Origin: Odiellus spinosus | Taxonomy: Eukaryota; Arthropoda; Arachnida; Opiliones; Phalangiidae | Direction: 5' to 3' | Assembly: GCA_963920705.1 (NCBI GenBank) | Contig: OY987231.1 | Span: forward strand, 4,643,424-4,707,423 | Length of the DNA stretch: 64,000 nt | Shown here: one piece after another, positions 45,689-56,942 of the stretch | Position numbering within the stretch: the stretch's first letter is position 1 | Layout of the letters: each line of letters starts with the position of its first letter | Position numbers and translations under genes: made by a program | Notes under the pieces: generated by a model | What the model was told of the DNA's origin: nothing | Databases searched by the model: none | The model's input: the letters and a program-made list of their open reading frames with translations, nothing else

Positions 45689-46319
45689 TCATAAGCCTAG
45701 GCATTCGATAAGAAGTTTCATTTATCTAGCTGTATAAATGCCAAAAATATTTTATACCAGGTATGAGATTGAGAAATTGAAGGAAGAATTCATCTGTACG
45801 GGGTCACGTGATGAGTTTAGTTCTATTAAAGGTATAGCTATAAGCATTCTTCGTGACGTTCCCAAACTTTCCTAAAAATATCCGCAAATCGGACGACGCC
45901 AGACGAGTTTAAAAGACCATACGTCTCTATTAAGTTTCTTTAGATCAAGATCACCCAATTGAACCATATATATCTAACTTTATAAAGAAATATAAAAGAA
46001 CCAGGATGATTTTTTCGTATATAAATTCTCGAGCCAAAGAGTAACACAATTCGGGAACGATAGGCGCGCGCCCAGGTTTTAAAAATCACATTTGCCGAAT
46101 TAGGCTCACGCTATATAGCGATTTAAAGAGCTATGGCCATTTAAAAAAAATATTTTTATAATATTTATTACGTTACGAGAATCATCCGTAGACCAAGAAT
46201 AAAACGGCAACAGAAAGAAGAAAAGCTAATATTAGAATTTTGACATTCGCCGTCATTTTCGCGACGAAATTGTAACAATGTCATAAGGAGCTAACCCTCT
46301 CATCGACTGACAACAAGAG
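45689..46319. other. Spacer, nothing recognised
   Basis: AT-rich unique DNA. No gene or repeat identified. Confidence 0.35.
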
Positions 46320-46321
46320 TA

Positions 46322-46584
46322 AAGCCCCGTTTTCAAAAGAGATTTTTTGCGATAAAAATCCACCTTTTTCTTTAAAGCTTAATAAATCTCGACTTAAACT
46401 TTTCGTTGTTTTCAAATAAGATTCGAATCTCGGCTTTCCTTTTCAACGAGCTTTTTTTTTACCCGGAGAAGCGGATATCTAAATGAGTTTGATATTTAAT
46501 TTTTTTTTGCATTCGAAGCTCGGCGGCAATCGATAAAAAAAGCAAAAGCAAAAGCTTGAAAAATCTTATTTGAAAACGGGGCTT
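46322..46584. mobile_element. TA-flanked MITE, 263 bp
   Basis: Ends AAGCCCCGTTTTCAAA and the exact inverse, with TA on both sides (46320-46321, 46585-46586); Tc1/mariner-type target. No frame of note. Confidence 0.82.
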
Positions 46585-46776
46585 TAGGCCTAGACGAGTT
46601 AAAACCCTACGTAGTGGCGCGCGCTATAATACGATTTATAAACAACTTTAGAGGCTCGCGCGCTATTGATAAGTTGGCGACATACGATCGTGACGTCATT
46701 AGGACGAGACTGCAGCTGGATTCGAAGGGAAAAGTTATTCCGTGCGCGAGATACGACGAACGTATAGGTTTAAATT

Positions 46777-47276
46777 AGCTACGTTCACACTAGAGACTTT
46801 GACACCGTTTTACAAACATTTTGAGTATTCAAATTAGAGATCTTACAGCTGCGCTATAGAGATACGCAATTATATCTACTATAGCAAGAACTCATTTAAG
46901 TTCCTAAAAAGGAGAGCTCTTACAATTCTACGCTGTAGAGATATGCCTCTTCCCGTATCCCCTATGTCGTCGTCAAATCGCGGGTTGATTGTAGCGCCAT
47001 CTATGAGTTGGGAATATTACGTTTATTTGACAGCATCTCGCCCCGTTCCACCCCACCTCGAGCCTGCATGGAGGTCTTTCCACATATTATCTCCGTCTTG
47101 CAGATAACGCCACCCGTCTCTAGAAGTCACATTTCCCCAAAGGGCATGCAGCCTTGTAAAAAAGATTTCTAGTTGAAATCAACTTTTCAAGCTATTAATT
47201 CCATCTTTGAACAACTGAAATTTGACGTCTCAAAACGTTTCAAAATGGTTTCAAAATCTCTAGTGTTGTACTACGG
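46777..47276. mobile_element. Family F copy 3, split by a family D insertion
   Basis: Left agctacgttcacactagaga at 46777; right acgtttcaaaatggtttcaa then tctctagtgttgta ending near 47276. The centre is occupied by family D. Confidence 0.75.
46836..47161 (-). mobile_element. Family D copy 2, inside a family F element
   Basis: Begins agagatcttacagctgcgct, with a second partial start at about 46913 (ctcttacaattctacgctgt); holds gtagcgccatctatgag at 46991-47007 and ttgcagataacgccacccgt. Its order is inverted relative to 62680-63138, whose arms are partly palindromic. Confidence 0.72.
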
Positions 47277-47790
47277 CCGTTATAAGAGAAATAAATGAAC
47301 TCTAAGAACATTTAGTTTCGTCTTTACTTCCGTAATCCTTTACAGGACGGTGAAAATGGAGACAAAATTGAGGGAGAAGAATTTGAAGCTTTCTTTCGCG
47401 TGGTATTACGAACAAGATACGCAAACAGCGCAGCGATTCTCGTCTTTATAAACTTGTTTAAAACCAAAATTATATGAGAAAGATACGAAAATCAAGATGA
47501 GAAATTTACTGAGTTTTTTCTTCTCTCTGAAACGAGTCTTATCTCGAGAGAATAAAACGCGAAAAAAAAGGCACTAATGATTCATCTTCATTTGTCAAAA
47601 ACGAATATCTCTATAAAACACGCTCATCAAGGGGAAAGAAAGAGAATTCTATCTTTTATATTCTACAGGGCATCCTAAAATGCTAAGGCTAAATTAAGCC
47701 ATTTTATTGACGTCATTTCTCAAGATATGAACAATATCATTTTCGCTGATATAATTCATAGTTCCACGCGCACGAGGAAGGTGCCGTAAT
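47277..47790. other. Spacer
   Basis: No gene; unique AT-rich DNA with gacgtcatttctcaag at about 47709. Confidence 0.35.
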
Positions 47791-48793
47791 CGAGGGGCTA
47801 GTCAATCGCCAAAATAATGTACACCTGATTTGTGATTTTTTTGTATTTTTTTTTTCAAGATTTTTGTATTTTGTTGGGACCATATTTGATTGTTCCCTGT
47901 TATTGGGTTTTTTTCATAATGAATATTTTCTTAATTATTTGATTTTTTTCGTAATTATTTGATTTTTTTCGTAATTATTTGATTTTTTTCGTAATTATTT
48001 GATTTTTTTCGTAATTATTTGATTTTTTTTCGTAATTATTTGATTTTTTTCGTAATTATTTGATTTTTTTCGTAATTATTTGAGTTTTTTCGTAATTATT
48101 TGATTTTTTTCGTAATTATTTAATTTTTTCGTAATTATTTAATTTTTTCGTAATTATTTAACTTTTTCGTAATTATTTAACTTTTTCGTAATTATTTAAC
48201 TTTTTCGTAATTATTTAACTTTTTCGTAATTATTTAACTTTTTCGTAATTATTTAACTTTTTCGTAATTATCTAACTTTTTCGTAATTATTTAATTTTTT
48301 CGTAATTATTTGTTTTTATCGTGATTATTTGATTTTTTTGGTGATTATTTGATTTTTTCGTAATTATTTGTTTTTGTCGTGATTATTTGCTTTTATCGTG
48401 ATTTTTACTTTTATCGTGATTTTTGCTTTCATCGTAATTTTTGCTTTCATTGTGATTATTTGTTTTTATCGTGATTGTTTGTTTTTATCGTGATTGTTTG
48501 TTTTTATCGTGATTGTTTGTTTTTATCGTGATGGTTTGTTTTTATCGTGATTATTTGTTTTTATCGTGATTATTTGTTTTTATCGTGATTATTTGTTTTT
48601 ATCGTGATTATTTGTTTTTTTATTATACTGATTTTTTCGTCATTATTTGATTGTTTCGTGATTATTTGAATTTTTCGTAATTATTTGTTTTTTTTTCGTG
48701 ATTATTTGATTTGTTTTCGTAATTATTTGATTATGATTATTGCATGGTTTTCTGGAAAGTGTACACCTGATTATCTTAGTGACTAGCCCCTCG
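47791..48793. mobile_element. Inverted-repeat element filled with a minisatellite
   Basis: Perfect 14-bp ends CGAGGGGCTAGTCA (47791-47804) and inverse (48780-48793). gtacacctgatt occurs near both ends in the same orientation (47819-47830, 48761-48772). Between about 47920 and 48740 are some 40 units of 18-20 bp (cgtaattatttgattttttt) that drift into aactttttcgtaattattta and gtttttatcgtgattatttg types. No target duplication seen. Confidence 0.75.
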
Positions 48794-49139
48794 GTCCTAA
48801 GGGGATTTATCGCTTCCCATGCATCAAAATAAATCACGACTCAAACTATACAAACAAAGAGATCTATATAATTACTCAGAAAAAACTATCCCATCCTATA
48901 AAACCTAATTAACTATAGACTCACCATAGTGTACAACATAATAGATACGAACCAAAGTATAACCTAATTTAAGGCAACGAACTCTAACTCCAGCCAACGT
49001 GACCTAAACTTCACACAATCAGACCCATAAACATTTGACTTGATTCTTGAATTTTCTTTTCTCAAGAGTTTGAAAAAACATAGATATTTGGCCGGCGGAT
49101 TCTAACTTATATCATAAACTAGCAAAAACCCGTGGAGAA
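48794..49139. other. Spacer
   Basis: AT-rich, unique; nothing recognised. Confidence 0.35.
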
Positions 49140-49290
49140 TCACGGGACAGAATTTTAGAGATTTTTCCTGAATTTTCCAGACCTTTCTAGAACTTTTAAG
49201 CACTTTCTAAAAGTTTCTAGGCCTCTTTAGACTTTTATGAAACCTTCTAGAACATTCTGTACAAGGTTACGTACGTACGAACATTGAAAA
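49140..49290 (+). repeat. Family E copy
   Basis: acttttaagcactttctaaa and accttctagaacattctgta, followed by ggttacgtacgtacgaacat. It starts next to aacccgtggagaatcacggg, a 7-bp-stem hairpin (cccgtg/cacggg) that might be an element end. Confidence 0.65.
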
Positions 49291-50797
49291 TTAATAGTGT
49301 TTGGTTTCTGGAGTTTTCTAGACCTTTCCCAGAGCTCCCAGTACAAAGTCCACAGAAAATAACAGGTATTATATACTTAGGTCCAAAATGCAAAAATTAT
49401 AGGAACTTTATGGGTACAAAATATTACTCGTATTAGTTATGATTAATTAAATATTGGAGTTATATAGAAGAGCCGTGTTGACGCCACACTTGGGCTAAGT
49501 AGGCTGTAGTCTGGAAAATTTGACAGGGGCCCCAAAATTGAAGGAAAAGGGCCTCGAATTTCTTGAAAGTTTGCCCTAAAAAACTAACACGTAGAAAAAA
49601 AGGGCCTAGGTATAGAATCCAACACATAACGACGAGCTATCAAATCATATGATCTCTACGGATCCTTCTTAAGCCTACTAATTTAAAGAATTGAAATTGA
49701 TAACGCTAATTATTCGAAAATCGAATGTAAAATGTTTAAATTAAAATTCACTCACCAAATAGGACTAGGGACATAGGTAGCTTTTCAAAATTCCATAACA
49801 CTTAAATCCGGTCACGAGAACAATCGCGTTAATCGGCCGATTCAATGCCTCATCAAAAATACACGGCTCCATTTTAAACTTATTTCGATCATTTCGCGAT
49901 AGTTCATCGAATATTAATGCAAAAACTGTAATAGTTGGACGCAACTTACGCTTAATATTACTGATTTTCGTAAAAATTGACTTTAAAGGTACAGACCGGG
50001 ATAAAAAGAAGTGTGTCTTAAATTATAGAGCGTATATTAAAACGACTAATATCATATCGCAAAAAATTTAATAGTTAGTAGATATTAAGATATTTGCGTT
50101 TATTATAAGCAAAAAGTGATCTCTAGTGAACGCCATTTTAGTTTTTTCATACCCTTTCGATGCCTGCTGAGGATCGGCTTCGCCGATTGGTTTATTTCTC
50201 ACCTAAAGTCACTTGACTCTAGCTGAAAATAGATGTGGGTATAAGCGCGCTCAATTTCTTTAGAGTCAAATAAGATATGCCGGGCCGAAACATAGGCTAC
50301 TTCCGAAGGATCCCGCGCGCGAACACTAACCCGAAGGTCGGTCGGGCAGCTGAGCTAGTAGTAGTCAGTACTAGGTATTAACCGAATCTTAAGTTGATTT
50401 GAAGAATTAGAAGGTAAGAACTAAACTGCATTCATTAATTACGCAATTTGGCATGTTTTCGTAGAAAGTTAGAAATCACAAAATTACGGGTCTTCTTACG
50501 AAGTTACGAACAGACGATCCGACTGCAGCCGACTCGAATGGCCTTCGTTTCGCGAATCTTTATTGGGTCACTTAAAGGCCAATCGTTGAAGCGGATCCTT
50601 ATTTTTAATATTTTTAAAACTCGAAATGCCGGGAAGCAAATATGGCGTTCTTCTAAGAACGTAAATTTCGGTTTTAAAATGATATTTATAAATTAACCAA
50701 GACTTAAATCACTATAATGTGTTTTGATTTGTAGGTTTTTAAGCATGCTCTTTCCAATGGAAGTACTTTTAAAGTTGGGTTGCCTTTACCTTTAAGA
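49291..50797. other. Spacer, partly unique
   Basis: 50120-50660 contains unique sequence (atcggcttcgccgattgg, gggccgaaacataggctact). An 82-codon frame at 50448 has no family likeness. No gene claimed. Confidence 0.35.
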
Positions 50798-50812
50798 CCC
50801 CGAGAAACACTT

Positions 50813-51127
50813 TTTTTTTTTTTTTTTTTTTTTTTCGGCGTGTAACGTAACGTCTTTACGCCCGGACAGCGGTCGCGATTGCGAACCAGGTGTGGCGCCA
50901 AGGCGTAAGGCCTTGAGCAACTCAGTTATGGTAAGTAACTACGCAGGGATTAGGACTGGGAATTGCCCACGCGACGGAAGGAGATGGGAATGGGGAAGAG
51001 GAAGGACCATTCCGTCGCGGACCATTCGCAACACTCCCTATGGGCAAGGGACCTGCGATTCGAGCAGGACAACACCCAGACCTTGCCACTGAGACGCCAG
51101 TTTACAGGAGTGCGCCACCACTCCCGG
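50813..51127 (-). mobile_element. tRNA-like SINE, copy 2
   Basis: Inverted relative to copy 1. The tail appears as T run 50811-50835, and the head ccgggagtggtggcgcactc lies at 51108-51127 (read on the minus strand). Target duplication cccgagaaacacttt at 50798-50812 and 51128-51142. The A- and B-box-like words match copy 1. The 3' part is about 60 bp longer (caaggccttacgccttggcg). Confidence 0.9.
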
Positions 51128-51142
51128 CCCGAGAAACACTTT

Positions 51143-51639
51143 GAAAACCGAACTATGCAGCCGTTGATCGCGAGTGAAGAACTTACAAAAACAAGCAGAC
51201 GACGTTAAACTGGGGAATTGTGTAACCAGACTCGTGACGGATTTAAATTGACGGATAGTTTTAGAATAAAGCCTTTAAAGTTTATGAAAGTTCCAACCAC
51301 GAACAATATTAAAATTGCCTGTTGAGAAATCCGGAGTTTATTATTTTTTTTTTAAATGGAAAACTTCAAAACTAATGTTGAACGTGTCTTTTAACCCAGC
51401 TTTCATGAACCAAAATGAACATACCTACATATTATTTTTATATAGATATTTATAGGATAAATTTACAAATTATATGTTTTTATAGGACCAACTGTGAATC
51501 ATAGGTATTTATAGGTATTAGGTCCTGTTCGTAACATGACATCATGAGTGTCCCTTATTCACCGTGAAAGTGATGGAAAACTGGCCCTGGCCTCTTTCGT
51601 AACCTAACCTAACCCAAATAGAGCGTGAGTTAAAGCATT
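51143..51639. other. Spacer
   Basis: Includes a taggtatttataggtatta-rich stretch (51420-51530) and gtaacctaacctaaccca. No gene. Confidence 0.4.
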
Positions 51640-51870
51640 CGATTCGGGCCTCGTCAAATTGATCTCGCGCCAACCTCTTGAATTTAATTACAAGTAATTT
51701 AAAAAGTTCTCAAGGCGTGACGTCGGTTTTACTTTTCGTTCCAATAAGCTCCCATAGAATAGCCAAAGAGATCAGCTTACCCGATGAAGAAAAATCATCT
51801 AATTTGTTCAAAAATGCTCCAAGTTGGAAAATGGCAAAAGCAAGGTTCATAGAACGTTTGCGAAACCAAT
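51640..51870. mobile_element. Family C copy
   Basis: Reads gcctcgtcaaattgatctcg, gcgtgacgtcggttttactt, gctcccatagaatagccaaa and ccgatgaagaaaaatcat; the best conserved copy of this family in the window. Confidence 0.65.
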
Positions 51871-51888
51871 TTTCCTGAAATTTCCAGG

Positions 51889-52555
51889 ATTTTCTACAAA
51901 TATTTCCCCGAAACTTTCAGTTTTTCCACAAATATTTCCCTGAAATTTTCAGGTTTTACCACAAATATTTCCCTGAAATATCAAGGTTTTCCCACAAATA
52001 TTTTCCTGAAATATCCAGGTTTTTCCACAAATATTTCCCTGAAATAGCCAGGTTTTTCCACAAATCTTTCCCTGGACTTTCCAGGTTTTTCCTCAAATAT
52101 TTCCCTGAAATACCCAGGTTTTTCCACAAATATTTCCCTGAAATACCCAGGTTTTTCCACAAATCTTTCCCTGAAATACCCAGGTTTTTCCACAAATCTT
52201 TCCCTGAACTTTCCAGGTTTTTCCACAAATCTTTCACTGAACTTTCCAGGTTTTTCCACAAATATTTCCCTGAAATACCCAGGTTTTTCCACAAATCTTT
52301 CCCTGAACTTTCCAGGTTTTTCCACAAATATTTCCCTGAAATACCCAGGTTTTTCCACAAATATTTCCCTGAACTTTCCAGGTTTTTCCACAAATATTTC
52401 CCTGAACTTTCCAGGTTTTTCCACAAATACGTCCATGAAATACCCAGGTTTTTCCACAAATAATTCCCTGAACTTTCCAGGTTTTTCCACAAATATTTCC
52501 CTGAAATACCCAGGTTTTTCCACAAATATTTCCCTGATCTTTCAAGGTCCAAGAT
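51889..52555. repeat. 33-bp minisatellite
   Basis: About 20 units with core caggtttttccacaaatatt and a part that alternates between tccctgaaatacc and tccctgaactttc. Because 33 is a multiple of three and the unit has no stop on the minus strand, two frames stay open for 180-198 codons (WKNLGISGKYL type). These show no start context or family and are judged non-coding. Confidence 0.95.
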
Positions 52556-53308
52556 CCAGTTTTTGTTATTTTAATATAACTTGCCAGTGAAATTTGAAAA
52601 TAAATAATAATAGAGTAAATAAATTAAAAGGTATTTTTTTGATTAAGTAATCCTCACTCGCTTCCAACCCGGGGGGGGGGGTCCATCAGTTAAGTTCGTC
52701 CCCCTATTTTGGCGTTATCTGGTTGGAGAGTCGTGGCACACAGGCTGCTAATCGGGTCGGGAAATCTCTCCTCTCAGACTATTTCTCTCTCTCCGCAGTC
52801 TCCGTTTTGGCGACGCGATACCCAAAAATAATGTACGAGAAGCTAGGTCCGCGTTCCAGCCTCGGAATACTCTGAAAACGGCCCACAAAAACGGGTTTCT
52901 CGCTGACAAATGACAGTCTTTCCTAGATGGCAGTCGAGCGCGTATATATTCCAAATAGCGCGTTTTAATAAGATACGGGTACGGAGATAAGCTATCGGAG
53001 AAAAACTACGGCTAGTCACCGTTACATCTTCAGTTAGCAACGCTACCAGAGCCGCGTGATGATCGCCTATACATAAAGTATATCGCTACGAATTAAGTTA
53101 AAGCGTTAGGACCCCTCTCGTTTTTACGAAAGGACCCTACAATTTCAATTTTAAATTACTACGTTACGAAAATCGAGAGAGTCAACAAAGAGAATAAATG
53201 CCATGTTGTGTTTGTAATAAGGAAATTTACATCATCTTTTTTACACGTTCACCCATGGTCATCTAACCTTCACCAAGGTAGCGATCGCGAGAAAAACCAA
53301 TATTGACC
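52556..53308. other. Unique, partly CpG-rich island
   Basis: 52660-53100 includes a G homopolymer, gcgttatctggttggagagt and ggagataagctatcggag. Candidate regulatory DNA. No exon identified. Confidence 0.35.
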
Positions 53309-54010
53309 AGAGATCTTACAACGCCTCTTTGGGGAAAAATGACTTATATAGACGCCATCTATGAGACGGGGATAATCGACGAAAAGACCCAGAATTACAT
53401 ATAAAAATTTAACCGTCAATTATTCGCGAAGCTGGCGCCATCTACTAAAATGGGTTATCGTCCACAAATACATGTTTTTGAAAGCTTGAAGGCCTAGAAT
53501 TTCTTCTGCCCGTCACCCTGGAAACAGACTCACCTTCCAGGCTTCCCCTCGTCTTGCTTCCCAAGGGGAAGCCCATAAGGTGAACCCACTTCCAATGAAA
53601 CAGGCAGGTGGCAGGCAGATCAAATTCGAGCCTTTTTCAAATATCCGCGGAACTCGTCATATTTTAGCAAATTAGATAAATTTGCATATTGTCAACGCAC
53701 GCGTCACACACGTGACCACGAGCTCCAGTCTCGAGGTGTGGTGGAAAGTAGGGAATGTGCTGTCAAAGCCAAGTATTCTTATCGGAGATGGCGCTGCAAT
53801 GAAACAGTGGTTTGTTGACGACAGGGTCTAGACCACTTCGACAGTAGAAAAGGGGGTAAGCATACTTGAGTATCAGGCATGCAAAGGGGGATGAGCCCCG
53901 GGTTATCTTTGCGCATGAGCTCATGAACAGTAATAGTGCAGGGTTAATCCCCCTCTGTATGTCTGATACTAGCGTCGAAGTGGTCTATTGGAAGAAGGAT
54001 TTATAAAACC
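53309..54010. mobile_element. Family D copy 3, with two insertions
   Basis: Starts agagatcttacaacgcctct. CTCF-like words: gacgccatctatgag (about 53353), gcgccatct (53435-53443), agatggcgc (53786-53794). About 53505-53620 is foreign to the family (tgcccgtcaccctgg, ccaaggggaagcc), and 53831-53985 is a TA-flanked insert. The right tip is decayed. Confidence 0.78.
53831..53985. mobile_element. 155-bp TA-flanked MITE inside family D
   Basis: Ends GACCACTTCGAC and near-exact inverse; TA on both sides (53829-53830, 53986-53987). Arms continue as gggggtaag/catac and gtatgtctgatacta, making a long hairpin. Other family D copies lack it. Confidence 0.82.
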
Positions 54011-54390
54011 TCGCTCTCAGGTAATTTCTTTAGCTCAAGAGCACCCAATGGAATTCTTTATAACTCTTTCCAACTCGCTTCCAAGTTATTAGCAGAATTG
54101 AACTGTAAAAATTATTCCAGATCATTCGAGGGTTTCAAAAAATGATAATATAGTAACATATATATATTTTATATATAAATATTGGGAATCATTCTAAAGA
54201 TAATTTCAAACATTTATTTTTTTGCGGAGTCTCTAAAGCTTTAGAAAGGATTCGAGATAAGCGACAGTCGGCGCGCTTTCTAGGTAGCGCAAATTGACTC
54301 CGATCGCCCAACTTTTGATATCGTTTCTTATCCGAAGCCGGGAAAAGTCCCGAAGCGCGCGATAGGCGTATACCCCGATACCGCGGCTTA
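54011..54390. other. Spacer
   Basis: Contains a TA-rich tract near 54150-54180. Nothing else recognised. Confidence 0.35.
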
Positions 54391-54684
54391 AGCTACGTTC
54401 ACACTAGCTTATCCAAAACGATTTCAAACCGTAAAATCAAACCGATATTAAATTCGCCCTGAATCGTTTTAAGCGCCATCTGTTTACACATGACCTCCAC
54501 AAACCGATTTATTACGTAATCATCCGTCAGCTGTTTTAGCCGAATCGGTTTGAAACTGGTTCACGAATCAGTTTCGAGAAAGCGATTCAAATCGATTCGC
54601 GATAAGACAATTTCCAGTTCACGCGACTCCAGCGAAAGGTTTGCAAACGTTTGAATCGATTTCAAGGCATAGTGTGACCGCAGC
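54391..54684. mobile_element. Family F MITE, copy 4
   Basis: Left agctacgttcacactagctt, right catagtgtgaccgcagct; about 294 bp. Includes gcgccatct at 54473-54481. Confidence 0.78.
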
Positions 54685-55768
54685 TTTAAGGCGCATTCAC
54701 GCGCGCCATCTATTGAGATAAATTAAAAAAAAAACTAATAAAAACAAAAATTAAAATAAATGTATTTTAAAATATATTAACACACTCTATTTCAACTTAT
54801 GTCGGTTTTCCAATTGGAAATAAAATCTTTTAAAAGGTTGGAAACCTTTCGCGTGAACGAGACTCGAAGGTTTTTTTATATCGTCGAAAAAAGTTGAGAT
54901 AAAAACGCCTTTAAGACGATATACATTCGCCCGCCGAGAATTTCTATCGCAACAAACGCGCGCCCACTTAGATATACTTAGATATATTTTCGGTATATAG
55001 GACTAATGTCAAAGAGAGAGTATCGCCTACTAAATAACAACAAAACGTCGCCAATAGTCACTCATTCTAGAAAAAACTCGAACGGATATTAGGTGAAGTT
55101 AGAAAGATATTTTTCGTAATAAAAAACCTTTGAGTATGCCTATATAGGGCATACATTTTCCATTTCGATAATTATTTTTAAAGCCATGTTCCGAACGAAC
55201 ATTTTCATCATTTATTCGGCGGAAGACGGGGTTTAATTCTAATAATAATATATATTTTATATTAATATCGGTGGGTATATGACTTGAACATCAGTTTCTA
55301 GGGCTCCGAATGTAACCCTCCCCCCACTTTATGCACTATTAAAATGGAAAAGGGCATGTTAAAAGTAATACAATTGGGTTCTGCACACCATTTTTCGGAA
55401 GAAACAAAATTTTCATAGAGCTATAATGATTAGATTGAAAGTTATTGAAATTATGCCACGGCAGACAAATTCGATAAAAATGGGAAGCCAAAAATAAGGG
55501 GTAGCGGTTACACTGGCGTATTTCCAAAAGTACTCAATGTGTTAAGCTCAAAATCGATAAATGTTAGTTTCAAACATTGACGAAAGAGTGTGTGAAATTT
55601 CATAAAAATCGGTTCACCCCAGGTGACATGCATGGACGTGGAATGACCCGCCGAAAAAACTATAAAATTTGAAAATAATTGATCAAAAACTCGTATAGGG
55701 GTAAATGGATTCCGAGCTCAACCCAGAGAAAAATACCGACATAACTATTCTAACGATAACGAAACATT
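54685..55768. other. Spacer
   Basis: A further gcgccatctattgag lies just outside family F at 54703-54717. The rest is AT-rich, with aaccgatttcaccccagg-like unique DNA and no gene. Confidence 0.35.
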
Positions 55769-55944
55769 AGCTACGTTCGCACTCGACACTCTGGAGCCGT
55801 TTTCAAACGAATGTTCAGATCGACTTTCTAAGATATTAATTTTGTTTCTTAATCAAAGATCTACACGAGTGATCCCAAAATCTGATAATTTGACCTTTAC
55901 AAAACGGTTAAAAACTGTTTCAAAGTCTGTAGTGTGAACGCAGC
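55769..55944. mobile_element. Family F MITE, copy 5
   Basis: Left gctacgttcgcactcgacac, right gtctgtagtgtgaacgcagc; 176 bp. Confidence 0.8.
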
Positions 55945-56942
55945 TGATATAGCTTTCATTCTCTCTTTAAAACAATAACTTTCTATATAAGAGTCCCCTT
56001 AATATTTTAAAGGTTCTAAGCGATTTCTCGGAAGTAACTCAGTCAGTCAAACGTTAAATTCAATTCAATAGGAAAACGGGCGGAGCGAATCAGTAATGGT
56101 CATTCGAAACGCTAAAACAATCAAGAGCTTTTACGCCTATTGGCAGCGGTCGCGATTGTATACTTATCAATTCGATACGCCTAGCTCGAATCGCTTCGAT
56201 TTAACTGAGGCCGCTAATAGCGTAAAACCCGATGATTCCCGACTCAATTAGTAAGCCTTAAAAACTCGGAGCTACGAGAGAGAGAGAGTATAGAGAAGAG
56301 ATTGTCGAGAAAAACGAAACGAGAGATATTTTCAAATCTTACATCGTACAGTTCGAGCGGAGTATTCAGACAGTTAAAAGCTAGAGAGACGAAGGCGATT
56401 CTAAGTAAAAAAGGAAATTATAGGTTGACTCCCGAAGCTGGCGCGCGCGCGCGGTGGCGCTGTAAAGTGGTTCGCGATTGGCGTAGAGAATCATCGTTGG
56501 CGGTGGCGGGCGGAGGAGGGCGCGTCGAGAGCCGCGATGGAAAGAATGATCTTCGGAGGTTTCGACTAGAATCGCCGAATCGGTTCGGCGGAGAAGTAAC
56601 GCGCGATTAAACGAGGCGCTATCGGTAGCCACCCGCGACTCCATCTAGCGCCCGCGTCTTCCAAACGAGACAGTTTCGCGCGCGTGACACGGGCCGTATT
56701 AAAAACAAAGTACTTTATAGTAATATCAAGAAGTCGCTCGCGGTAATTAGACGAAAGACTGTAATTGTTGAAAGTTATTCGACCACGAGAACTATAGGTC
56801 TAGCGAGGAGAAAATTAACGATAACGATAATAATAACAAGAAGAAGAATAATAATAATAATTTGGTTTTGGTTTCGAATGATCTCGAGGAGAACGCGTTA
56901 CTCGGCGGCAGCGGCAGCGAGAGTATTCGAGCGGCGGAACTC
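55945..56942 (+). promoter_or_regulatory. Probable promoter and 5' UTR of the MSRRKQ gene
   Basis: From about 56060 the sequence is unique and CpG-rich (ggcgcgcgcgcgcggtggcg, cgcgcgtgacacgggccg), with GA runs at 56278-56290 and CAG-like/AGC and AAT triplets at 56840-56930. This fits a CpG-containing promoter and leader. An ATG at 56878 in another frame overlaps the main start, a potential upstream ORF. The transcription start is not placed. Confidence 0.5.

Noticed and set aside
51956..52552. Overlapping 198- and 180-codon minus-strand frames
   Set aside because: Products of the 33-bp minisatellite; two frames of the same repeat are open at once, which real coding sequence would not do.
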